DNA of 7,192 nt, taken from assembly GCA_003520285.1 (NCBI GenBank), contig DOVB01000204.1:1-7192 (forward strand), given 5' to 3'. The first letter of the stretch is position 1. Each line of letters begins with the position of its first letter. Below the pieces are notes generated by a model. It was not told the origin of the DNA and made no database searches. It saw only the letters and a program-made list of their open reading frames with translations. Shown here piece after piece: positions 1-5,726 of this stretch. The position numbers were made by a program, and so were the translations under genes. Source of the DNA: Halieaceae bacterium. Its GTDB lineage: Bacteria > Pseudomonadota > Gammaproteobacteria > Pseudomonadales > Halieaceae.

Positions 1-177
1 CACACAACCAAACCGTTTTACGGCATCCAGTTTCACCCAGAAGTGACGCATACTGTGCAAGGTCAACGTTTGTTCGAACATTTTTTGCTCGAACTCTGCG
101 ACTGTGATGCGTTATGGACCCCCGCCAACATTGTTGATGATGCGATTGCTCGGGTGAAAGCTCAGGTGGGCACCGAC
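1..177 (+). pseudogene. guaA: guaA fragment: end of the glutamine-amidotransferase domain of GMP synthase, cut before the ATP pyrophosphatase domain
   Basis: Translating from base 1 gives [18 protein letters not shown], then [23 protein letters not shown] and QVGTD. FHPE carries the His and Glu of the class I glutamine-amidotransferase catalytic triad. LWTP followed by the D-A-I-A-R-V helix is the linker to the ATP pyrophosphatase domain of GMP synthase, which converts XMP to GMP with glutamine-derived ammonia. In intact GuaA, QVGxD is followed by KVxLGLSGGVDS, the pyrophosphatase P-loop. Here the similarity stops at Asp (175-177) and GroEL sequence follows without a frameshift. The nucleophile Cys and the N-terminus would lie left of the window. 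This GuaA lacks its synthetase half and could not make GMP. Confidence 0.85.
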
Positions 178-1143
178 GTCCGCGAGCTCTTGCCACTACT
201 AGAGCAAGTTGCGAAGGCCTCTAAGCCTCTAGTGATTATTGCGGAAGACGTTGAAGGCGAAGCGTTGGCTACTCTGGTAGTCAACAACATGCGCGGTATC
301 GTGAAGGTTGCTGCGTGTAAGGCGCCTGGCTTCGGGGATCGTCGCAAAGCGATGTTGCAAGATATCGCCACGCTAGCTGGTGGTGTCGTAATTTCTGAAG
401 AAGTCGGTCTCGACCTGGAATCAGCGACACTTGAGCACCTGGGTACTGCGAAACGCGTGACCATGGACAAAGACAACACGACCATCATTGATGGCGCGGG
501 TGATAAAGCTGCGATTCAATCACGAGTCAAAGAGATCCGCGTTCAGATCGAAAATACGTCTTCGGACTATGATCGTGAAAAGCTCCAAGAGCGTGTCGCG
601 AAACTGGCTGGCGGTGTAGCCGTCATTAAAGTTGGTGCCGCTACCGAGATGGAAATGAAAGAGAAGAAGGCGCGCGTTGAAGATGCTCTGCATGCAACAA
701 GAGCGGCTGTCGAAGAAGGCGTTGTAGCGGGTGGCGGTGTTGCACTTGTGCGCGCGCTTACTGCAATTCAGGGCCTGACAGGTGATAACGAAGATCAGAC
801 TCACGGTATCAATGCGGCACTGCGTGCGATGGAAGGTCCACTCCGTCAGATCGTAGCCAACGCCGGTGATGAAGCCTCTGTTGTACTCGACAAAGTGAAG
901 TCAGGCGAAGGCAACTTCGGCTACAACGCGGCGACTGGCGTTTATGGCGACATGATCGAGATGGGTATTCTAGACCCTGCCAAAGTGACACGAACCGCAT
1001 TGCAAGCTGCGGGCTCTGTCGCCGGGTTGATGATTACCACTGAAGTCATGATCACCGACGCTGTAGAAGAAGGCGGATCTGGTAACAGCATGCCTGATAT
1101 GGGTGGCATGGGCGGTATGGGTGGCATGGGCGGTATGATGTAA
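1..1143 (+). CDS. groL: Chimeric GuaA-GroEL frame; mostly the C-terminal part of chaperonin GroEL (5'-partial)
   Basis: The frame is open from the left edge; the first possible internal start is GTG at 43. From Val46 of that start (base 178) onward the protein is GroEL. It begins at the residue equivalent to E. coli Ile230 and runs to the end: [70 protein letters not shown], and a GGM-repeat tail ending GGMM. Retained parts are the rest of the apical domain, the second half of the intermediate domain (including the Asp398 equivalent in RVEDAL) and the C-terminal equatorial half. Missing are the N-terminal equatorial part with the GDGTTT nucleotide loop, the first intermediate segment and the first part of the apical domain, about 229 residues. 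Such a protein could not bind ATP or form a normal ring, so it is probably non-functional as a chaperonin. The first 59 codons belong to GuaA. The groEL identity is certain; whether the fusion exists in the cell is not. Confidence 0.85.
   Translation, partial: HTTKPFYGIQFHPEVTHTVQGQRLFEHFLLELCDCDALWTPANIVDDAIARVKAQVGTDVRELLPLLEQVAKASKPLVIIAEDVEGEALATLVVNNMRGIVKVAACKAPGFGDRRKAMLQDIATLAGGVVISEEVGLDLESATLEHLGTAKRVTMDKDNTTIIDGAGDKAAIQSRVKEIRVQIENTSSDYDREKLQERVAKLAGGVAVIKVGAATEMEMKEKKARVEDALHATRAAVEEGVVAGGGVALVRALTAIQGLTGDNEDQTHGINAALRAMEGPLRQIVANAGDEASVVLDKVKSGEGNFGYNAATGVYGDMIEMGILDPAKVTRTALQAAGSVAGLMITTEVMITDAVEEGGSGNSMPDMGGMGGMGGMGGMM
1099..1134 (+). repeat. 18-bp tandem repeat encoding the GroEL GGM tail
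   Basis: ATGGGTGGCATGGGCGGT occurs twice in direct succession (1099-1116 and 1117-1134), followed by ATGATGTAA. It encodes the flexible Gly-Gly-Met tail typical of group I chaperonins, so it is a coding repeat and not a mobile or regulatory element. Exact DNA repeats like this can vary in copy number. Confidence 0.9.
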
Positions 1144-1173
1144 GCTACCAGCTTTGATCCAAAGTAGTACCAT

Positions 1174-1208
1174 AAAGGCCCGTAAGCCTTGTGTTTACGG
1201 GCTTTTTT
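1174..1208 (+). terminator. Intrinsic terminator after groEL
   Basis: GCCCGTAA (1178-1185) pairs perfectly with TTACGGGC (1195-1202) around a 9-base loop and is followed at once by a run of six T (1203-1208). The A residues at 1174-1176 can extend the stem into the T run. It starts about 30 bases after the groEL stop codon. It should separate the chaperonin transcript from everything downstream. Confidence 0.9.
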
Positions 1209-1263
1209 ATTGTCTGTTAGTCTGGTTTAGTCCTATGCAGTTTTAACACATTGAAGAGTATTT

Positions 1264-1282
1264 AGGGGGTAATTAGGGGTAT
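1264..1282 (+). repeat. Ten-base-spaced GGGGTA direct repeat, possible integrase arm-type sites
   Basis: AGGGGGTAATTAGGGGTAT contains GGGGTA at 1266-1271 and again at 1276-1281, exactly one helical turn apart. From general knowledge, paired GGGGTA-type repeats are common between the attachment core and the int gene of P4-type integrative elements. An integrase remnant starts about 95 bases downstream in the matching orientation, which supports that reading. No attachment core and no second copy can be identified inside the window, so the assignment is inference. Confidence 0.4.
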
Positions 1283-1375
1283 CGTAAAAATTAGAGACCT
1301 CAGTCTTGGTGTTTCAACAGAACCAATAGCCTTTCCTGTGCCCATTGCTGTACCCATATGATAGGACGGGATGAG

Positions 1376-1576
1376 ATGGCATCTACAGCGTTGGAATTAG
1401 ATAAACGAAGGCAACCAGAAGGTCAGAAGAAAATCAAGACCAGTGATGATAATTGATTGTATTTATTGACAAAACCGAGTAAGTCAAAGTTATGGACAAT
1501 ACGCTCCCAGCTTAATGGTAAGTACCAGGAACTGGCTTTAAATCAGTATCCCGCGATGCTACTAAATCCGGAATGA
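1376..1576 (+). pseudogene. Decayed N-terminus of a P4-type tyrosine integrase
   Basis: Starting at ATG 1376, one frame reads MASTALELDKRR, then KKIKTSDDN, a TGA stop at 1454-1456, then LYLLTKPSKSKLWTIRSQLN, GKYQELALNQYPAM, and a second TGA at 1574-1576. This matches, in order and spacing, the arm-binding N-terminal domain of P4-type phage integrases (DUF4102/PF13356), whose usual pattern is ...YKxSDGxGLYLLVxPxGSKLWRxRYRLNGKxxxLxLGxYPxxSL. The first TGA (1454-1456) falls where the Gly codon before LYLL would be, so one GGA-to-TGA change could explain it. The second stop replaces the start of the next helix, and nothing recognisable follows, so the core-binding and catalytic domains are gone. 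It marks a past integration event. Identification rests on motif recall, not a search. Confidence 0.65.
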
Positions 1577-1738
1577 GAACTCAGATTTTTCAGTTACAGG
1601 AAGGCAAAGCCTGCTTGAGATTTGGTAACACAGGGAGAATTTTCGGCGATTACGCTGCTTGATGACCATCTGGTATTTTCCAAGTGAGCGGTTTATGCTT
1701 TCCTTTGGCCAATCTAATCCTTACAACTGAGGTATCTT
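1577..1738. other. Rest of the 530-base gene-poor stretch; no gene seen
   Basis: All three forward frames contain stops, and no continuation of the integrase is visible. A 34-codon reverse frame (ATG at about 1665 running left) has no family I recognise. The untranslated leader of the next gene, including TGAGGT at 1728-1733, occupies the right end. The promoter of the SnoaL-like gene probably lies here, but I see no convincing -35/-10 pair. Confidence 0.5.
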
Positions 1739-2293
1739 ATGCCTACCGATATCCAGAGACTTCTCGATCTGGAAGCAATTAGAACGCTTGTAAATATCTA
1801 CTGTCGAGCGGCTGATCGGCAGGATCATCAGCTAATGCGAAGCCTCTATCATGAAGATGCCCTCGATGATCACGGAAGTTTCTTTCAAGGTCTGGCCATG
1901 GATTTCATTGATAAGCTGCCCGAAATTCAGGCCCCAATGGAAATTCTTCATCACAGCACTACCACACACAATATCGAGCTTGACGGAGATAAGGCGGAAG
2001 GAGAGGTCTATGTAATTGCGTTCCATCGCGTCGCAACTGAAACCCACAGCATTGATCTGCTCATTGGTGGTCGCTACCTAGACAAATACGAGCGCCGTGA
2101 TGATGTCTGGAAGTTTTCACACCGTGCAGCGCTTGCCGATTGGGCGACTGTGCAGGATCCGTCCTCAGTGGATCTAGATCATCCCCTCGTGTCGGGTGCG
2201 CTTATTGGCAGAAGAGACAATACGGATCCGTCATACAAATTCTTTGATGGTTTTTCGCGCGGCGTATACATTCCGATAAGGGCTCACAGCTAA
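1739..2293 (+). CDS. SnoaL-like / NTF2-fold protein (SnoaL_4 type)
   Basis: This 184-residue protein has the cone-shaped NTF2/ketosteroid-isomerase-like fold typical of SnoaL_4 proteins (PF13577). The N-terminal helix reads DIQRLLDLEAIRTLVNIYCR, followed by a D-R/Q-D-H turn and the LYHEDALDDHG strand (about 37-46). A paired His71-His72 opens the HHSTTTHNIELDGDKAEGEV strand, and RYLDKYERRDDVWKFSHR (about 112-129) closes the sheet. About 50 C-terminal residues lie beyond the core fold. Members act as isomerases, dehydratases, cyclases or small subunits and often sit in gene clusters for steroid, aromatic or polyketide compounds. No signal peptide is visible, so it is cytoplasmic. The start is set by GAGGT five bases before the ATG. 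It is the first gene of the cluster, 84 bases before an SDR on the same strand. Fold confidence is high; the reaction is unknown. Confidence 0.85.
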   Translation: MPTDIQRLLDLEAIRTLVNIYCRAADRQDHQLMRSLYHEDALDDHGSFFQGLAMDFIDKLPEIQAPMEILHHSTTTHNIELDGDKAEGEVYVIAFHRVATETHSIDLLIGGRYLDKYERRDDVWKFSHRAALADWATVQDPSSVDLDHPLVSGALIGRRDNTDPSYKFFDGFSRGVYIPIRAHS

Positions 2294-2377
2294 TGTTGAT
2301 CAAGGCTCTATGACCAAATTATTGCTCAAAGAGGCCACTTTGCAGTTACGTGTCCAATATTTTCACAGGTAAACATA

Positions 2378-3241
2378 ATGACCAATTTTATGCAGAGAGT
2401 TTCGCTTGTAACAGGCGCTAGTCGCGGCGCAGGGATGGGGATTGCGATAGCATTGGGCAGCTTTGGAGATATAGTCTATGTGACTGGTCGCTCCAAGAAA
2501 GAGGGTGACTCGCCACTACCGGGTACGATCTACGCCACAGCCAAAGCAATAAACGCGGCTGGCGGTAGAGGCATACCGATAGTCTGTGACCATAGCGACG
2601 ATAAAGAAGTAGAGGATGTCTTTGATCAGATCAGAAGCGAGCAGGGACGGCTCGATATTCTCGTAAACAACGCAACACATCTGCCAGACGGCCTGACGGA
2701 GGCCTCGCCATTCTGGAATAAGTCGTTAGATCAGGTAGACATACTTAATGTCGGATTGAGATCACACTATGTTTCCAGCTACTTTGCCGCTCCCCTTTTG
2801 CTCGCTAACGGCCGGGGCCTGGTTGTCAACACTTCATCTTACGGTGGTCGCATCTACGCACACGGGCCGGCTTATGGCTCTGGTAAAGCGGGAGTAGATA
2901 AAATGGCTCACGATATGGCTGTTGATTTCCGCCCCTTCAATATCGCAGTGATATCGCTTTGGCTAGGTCTCTTGAGTACCGCACGCACGAATCGCGCGAT
3001 GAGTATCCGGCCTAAACAGTACGCAGATATCCAAAGCTCCATGGAGACACCCCAGTTCAGCGGTCTCGTTATAGACGCACTTGCGCGTGATCCTGAACTC
3101 ATGGATAGATCAGGCAAGGTCTGGATAGGCGCTGAATTGGCAGAGTTCTATGGTATCAAGGATATCAATGGCAACCAGCCTCCTTCTCAACGCTCTCTTT
3201 TGGGAGACACCACGACTTTCGGTGAAGCAATTATTTACTAG
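2378..3241 (+). CDS. DHRS1-like short-chain dehydrogenase/reductase
   Basis: This is a classical SDR oxidoreductase of 287 residues. It shows the Rossmann cofactor motif TGASRGAG (12-19), NNA at 97-99, structural Asn124 in NVGLRSHY, catalytic Ser153 in NTSS, and Tyr166/Lys170 in AYGSGK. The NVGLR-HY segment, the SLWxG segment and the C-terminal LAxxYGIKDINGN region resemble human DHRS1 and its bacterial relatives, which are longer than FabG-type SDRs. DHRS1 is an NADPH-dependent reductase of steroids and other carbonyls. The second strand ends in TGR (36-38) without an acidic residue, which favours NADP(H). The conserved Pro of the Pro-Gly motif is Leu196 (SLWLG). AGG at 2367-2369 lies eight bases before the ATG; Met5 is an alternative start but would cut into the first strand. 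No terminator separates it from the SnoaL-like gene. The substrate is unknown. Confidence 0.88.
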   Translation: MTNFMQRVSLVTGASRGAGMGIAIALGSFGDIVYVTGRSKKEGDSPLPGTIYATAKAINAAGGRGIPIVCDHSDDKEVEDVFDQIRSEQGRLDILVNNATHLPDGLTEASPFWNKSLDQVDILNVGLRSHYVSSYFAAPLLLANGRGLVVNTSSYGGRIYAHGPAYGSGKAGVDKMAHDMAVDFRPFNIAVISLWLGLLSTARTNRAMSIRPKQYADIQSSMETPQFSGLVIDALARDPELMDRSGKVWIGAELAEFYGIKDINGNQPPSQRSLLGDTTTFGEAIIY

Positions 3242-3341
3242 TGCCGCTTCGTGCCTTACAGCCCTCGATACTGCCATCAACAGCACCCAAGTGTCGTTGG
3301 GCCGGATGTGCAGCAACTTCTATCAGTAAAAGGAGGCCACG

Positions 3342-3494
3342 ATGCAAAGCATTATCAAGAATAGCGCAGTAGCGGCTCAGTTACCGGAGGTTGACTACCT
3401 GCTAATCGTTCTGATAACGATACGTTTACATAACTTTAGATTCTCATACGCAACTATCGCTTCCATATTACTCGCGGAGTCTTTTATGGTGTGA
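3342..3494 (+). CDS. Possible 50-residue small protein with a strong ribosome binding site
   Basis: ATG at 3342 is preceded by AAAGGAGG (3329-3336, AGGAGG core with a 5-base spacer), the best Shine-Dalgarno sequence in the window. The frame runs 50 codons to TGA at 3492-3494. The peptide has a polar start, then a hydrophobic stretch (YLLIVLITI, residues 19-27) flanked by Arg28, and a second apolar patch near the end (IASILLA). That could be a short membrane-associated protein, but the hydrophobic run is short for a full span. I recognise no family. An antisense frame covers part of the same DNA, and both cannot be under strong coding selection. It may instead be the preserved start of a gene whose body was lost. 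Confidence 0.3.
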   Translation: MQSIIKNSAVAAQLPEVDYLLIVLITIRLHNFRFSYATIASILLAESFMV

Positions 3495-3592
3495 TACCGG
3501 AACAAGGAGCCCTCAAAATCAATGACGCCAATCTCACCGGGCTCAATCATAACAACGCCACGCAATGAAGAATTTATGAATTGATAATGCAC
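3395..3592 (-). pseudogene. Antisense protein-like frame, possible remnant of an unknown gene
   Basis: The minus strand reads a 65-codon frame from GTG 3592 (or from ATG 3550 for the more protein-like part) to a stop at 3395. Segments such as MIEPGEIGVIDFEGSLFRYH and KDSASNMEAIVAYENLKLC have balanced composition and helix/strand patterning like a real protein C-terminus, unlike most shadow frames. There is no good ribosome binding site before either start, and no family is recognised. It is the only gene-sized minus-strand candidate in the window. The frame closes with a stop just right of 3610, so any original gene is truncated. It may also be chance. Confidence 0.25.
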
Positions 3593-3614
3593 AAAAACAG
3601 ATAAGAGGATTCAT

Positions 3615-4403
3615 ATGCTATTAAAAGACAAGGTTTGTATTGTTTCAGGAATAGGTCCAGGGATGGGTGGGGATCTTGCCCTACTCATTGCTAAGGAAGG
3701 CGGCCATGTGGTCATGGCTGCCCGCACGAAAGCGAGTATGGAACAGTTCGATCAAGCAATTAAGGATCTTGACAACGACGCTAAGACACTTTGTGTAAAA
3801 ACCGACATAACAGATGCTACACAATGTGAGAGTTTAGTTGCACAAACGCTCGAAAAATTTGGCCGAGTTAATTGCTTATTCAACAATGCTTACCATACTG
3901 GTTCATGGGATCGAGTTGAATCTGCCAACTTTAGTGAGTGGCGCGCCACTTTTGACGTCAACCTCTACGGCTCACTGACTATGTCACAAAAGGTGATACC
4001 AGCTATGCGGGACAACGGTGGAGGATCGATCGTTATGATCAACACGATGGCAACCAGAAAACCCATGCTCACTCACGGCGGCTATGCCGCATCAAAAGCA
4101 GCTCTTGCCAGTGCAGCAACACACTTGGCACAAGAAGTTGGTAAAGATGGAATCAGAGTCAACTCCGTTTTTATGGGTTGGATGTGGGGCCCGGGGGTCC
4201 AAATCTTCTGCACCCTGAAGGCGCAGGAAAATGGCACTACACCTGAAGAAGAACGAGCCAAAATTGCAGAGAATATTGCTCTGGGTGATATTCCCGAAGA
4301 CGGCGATTGCGCAAAGGCTGCAATGATGCTGGCTTCTGATTATGCTTGCTCAGTAACGGGGGCAAGTTTAGACGTGAACGGCGGGGAGTATTTTGCACAC
4401 TAG
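3615..4403 (+). CDS. Classical short-chain dehydrogenase/reductase (SGxGPGxG type)
   Basis: This 262-residue classical SDR has a cofactor loop SGIGPGMG (11-18) with Ser in place of the usual Thr, FNNAY (89-93), structural Asn116 in DVNLYG, and Tyr157/Lys161 in GYAASK. It ends with the C-terminal SVTGASLDVNGGEYF segment typical of FabG-like enzymes. The residue 13 before the catalytic Tyr, normally Ser, is Thr144 (MINTMA). This INTM/VNTM pattern recurs, as I recall, in a group of SDRs from actinobacteria and proteobacteria, so it may be a subfamily trait. The Pro of the Pro-Gly motif is replaced (FMGW, Met187). The second strand ends MAAR (34-37) with no Asp, favouring NADP(H). It is a cytoplasmic oxidoreductase of an alcohol/ketone pair; substrate unknown. 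AGAGGA sits five bases before the ATG, which fixes the start. It is likely a pathway partner of the DHRS1-like SDR upstream. Confidence 0.88.
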   Translation: MLLKDKVCIVSGIGPGMGGDLALLIAKEGGHVVMAARTKASMEQFDQAIKDLDNDAKTLCVKTDITDATQCESLVAQTLEKFGRVNCLFNNAYHTGSWDRVESANFSEWRATFDVNLYGSLTMSQKVIPAMRDNGGGSIVMINTMATRKPMLTHGGYAASKAALASAATHLAQEVGKDGIRVNSVFMGWMWGPGVQIFCTLKAQENGTTPEEERAKIAENIALGDIPEDGDCAKAAMMLASDYACSVTGASLDVNGGEYFAH

Positions 4404-4640
4404 TCGCGAGACCTACCATTGTTAGGCGAATAAAATAAGTACCTAGAACCCTGGTGACAAGCCTTTTTGCAGTCAGTTCCCTTTGTTTGTGAAAAAAGAC
4501 CAATCTATCTGGGATCAAATGAACTACCGAAGCCAGCCATTTGGAGCAAATCTCCGGGATGAAAGGAATAAATGAATGCCCACTTCGGCAAAGGATATGT
4601 GTAGAGACAGCTGTAACTAGATGCTTACGAGACAGAGATA
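4404..4640. other. 237-base gap before the DUF1214-sulfotransferase pair
   Basis: No intrinsic terminator follows the second SDR. A 10-codon mini-ORF (ATG 4572 to TAG 4604) with AAAGGA six to ten bases upstream of its start ends 36 bases before the DUF1214 gene, and could be a leader peptide or chance. A 42-codon forward frame ending at about 4574 has no family that I recognise. The ribosome binding site of the next gene is weak (AGAG at 4634-4637). A promoter for the last two genes may lie here, but none is convincing by eye. Confidence 0.4.
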
Positions 4641-5714
4641 ATGAACAAAGACACTTGGAACCAATTTTGCGATCGCCTCAAAAAAGCGGGTGACTTCATA
4701 GCAGACGATTCAGCGCCAAAAGACCCACTGACTCAGGCTGAAGGCTACCGCTATCTGACGAGGTTGCTGCGAGCAGGGCTAGAGTCTGCGGTCGAAGGTT
4801 CAGATGCTAGATACCCCACCTTCTACAGCCTCTCGCACGACACCATTAAAATTGGAAACGATAACCCAGATAACTACTACCTCAATTGCTGCATTAGCGG
4901 TGACTACGAATATCTCATAGAAGGAGAAACTGGCGAAATAGAGTATTTCTCAGTAGCGACTAAAAGTGGGAGTTATGCCACAACTGGTCATATGCGGCCA
5001 ACTGGAGCGCTTACCAGTGATCAAATAGCTATCGATGAGGATGGCTCATTTAAGATTGTTGTCAGCGCCAAAAAACCGGCTGACGATTGTAACTGGCTGC
5101 CGATGCGTCCTGAGAGTGATAACCTCATCGTTCGCCAATATTGCAACGCCCGCAAGGAGCGTCCCGCGCAATTCAAAATTCGTTGTTTAAACGCTGGGTC
5201 GCTGCCTTTTTTGAACGCAAACGAGTTCGCCGAAAAACTTTTACGCGCAGTATCGTTTGTAGAGGGGACTAGCGGGTTATTTAGTGAGTGGATCAATCAG
5301 TTCAAAGCCCACACCAATCAACTACCCGCAAATGACCAAGATATGTGCCTCAAAGTTGGGGGTAATGAGAAAATTCATTATCACAATAGCCATTGGCTGC
5401 TAGAAGACGATGAAGCTTTGTTAATTCAACCAACACGAATTCCTGAATGCGAGGACTGGAACTTTCAAGTATCGAATTATTGGATGGAGTCTCTGGATTA
5501 TAGATACTATCCCGTCTCTTTTAATAGTCGTTCTTCTAAATTCGCCGATGATGGATCGGTCACGCTTGTGGTAGCACATAGAGACCCAGGCAATGATTAC
5601 CCAAACTGGATTTCAACCGCCGGACACAACGAAGGCGGCATGTTATTTCGCTGGATTGACGCAAAGGAGTTTCCACCAATTCAAACCAAAGTCATCAAGT
5701 TTGACCAGCTTTGA
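4641..5714 (+). CDS. DUF1214 domain-containing protein
   Basis: This 357-residue protein matches the stand-alone DUF1214 (PF06742) type common in mycobacteria, sphingomonads and marine gammaproteobacteria. The N-terminal part has EGYRYLTRLLRAGLE (about 34-48) and HDTIKIGNDNPDNYYLN (66-82), both family-typical. The C-terminal DUF1214 domain (about 245-355) shows WNFQVSNYWMESLDYRYYPV (273-292), DGSVTLVVAHRDPG (304-317), NWISTAGH (322-329) and GGMLFRW (332-338). The biochemical role of DUF1214 is not established. Conserved Trp, Tyr, His and Arg residues suggest a ligand-binding beta-rich fold. No signal peptide or membrane helix is seen, so it is probably cytoplasmic. The start MNKDTWNQFCDRLKKAG fits the usual family start despite a weak ribosome binding site. 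Its stop lies 12 bases before the sulfotransferase gene, which points to a shared transcript and a linked job, perhaps on the same substrate. Confidence 0.9.
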   Translation: MNKDTWNQFCDRLKKAGDFIADDSAPKDPLTQAEGYRYLTRLLRAGLESAVEGSDARYPTFYSLSHDTIKIGNDNPDNYYLNCCISGDYEYLIEGETGEIEYFSVATKSGSYATTGHMRPTGALTSDQIAIDEDGSFKIVVSAKKPADDCNWLPMRPESDNLIVRQYCNARKERPAQFKIRCLNAGSLPFLNANEFAEKLLRAVSFVEGTSGLFSEWINQFKAHTNQLPANDQDMCLKVGGNEKIHYHNSHWLLEDDEALLIQPTRIPECEDWNFQVSNYWMESLDYRYYPVSFNSRSSKFADDGSVTLVVAHRDPGNDYPNWISTAGHNEGGMLFRWIDAKEFPPIQTKVIKFDQL

Positions 5715-5726
5715 GGGCATAGATTC

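Larger units (their letters stand above)
3242..3614. other. 373-base gap between the two SDR genes
   Basis: Apart from the two overlapping small-frame candidates, this gap shows a weak hairpin (CCCAA 3286-3290 with TTGGG 3297-3301) that has no T run and so is not a terminator. A TTGATAAT sequence at 3581-3588 resembles a -10 box but lacks a matching -35. The last bases carry the AGAGGA ribosome binding site (3604-3609) of the second SDR. A gap this size suggests that the second SDR may have its own promoter. Confidence 0.5.

Noticed and set aside
162..1173. Minus-strand frames opposite groEL (162-488, 520-804, 809-1000, 942-1127, 970-1173)
   Set aside because: They lie entirely opposite strongly conserved GuaA/GroEL coding sequence, have low-complexity or unnatural composition, and show no recognisable family.
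1466..1495. Perfect TTGACA (1466-1471) as a -35 box for the SnoaL-like gene
   Set aside because: No acceptable -10 box follows at 16-19 bases (GTTATG/TATGGA are poor), it is some 270 bases from the start codon, and these bases are explained as codons of the integrase remnant.
1832..2047. Minus-strand 71-codon frame opposite the SnoaL-like gene
   Set aside because: It is a mirror of a real gene with recognised family motifs on the + strand; there is no own ribosome binding site or family.
3286..3301. CCCAA-GTGTCG-TTGGG hairpin as a terminator after the first SDR
   Set aside because: The stem is only 5 bp and is followed by CCGGATG, with no T run.
5021..5296. Minus-strand 91-codon frame opposite the DUF1214 gene, and similar frames opposite the sulfotransferase gene (5900-6208, 5917-6129)
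   Set aside because: The + strand has clear family motifs throughout these stretches; the reverse translations look like shadows.
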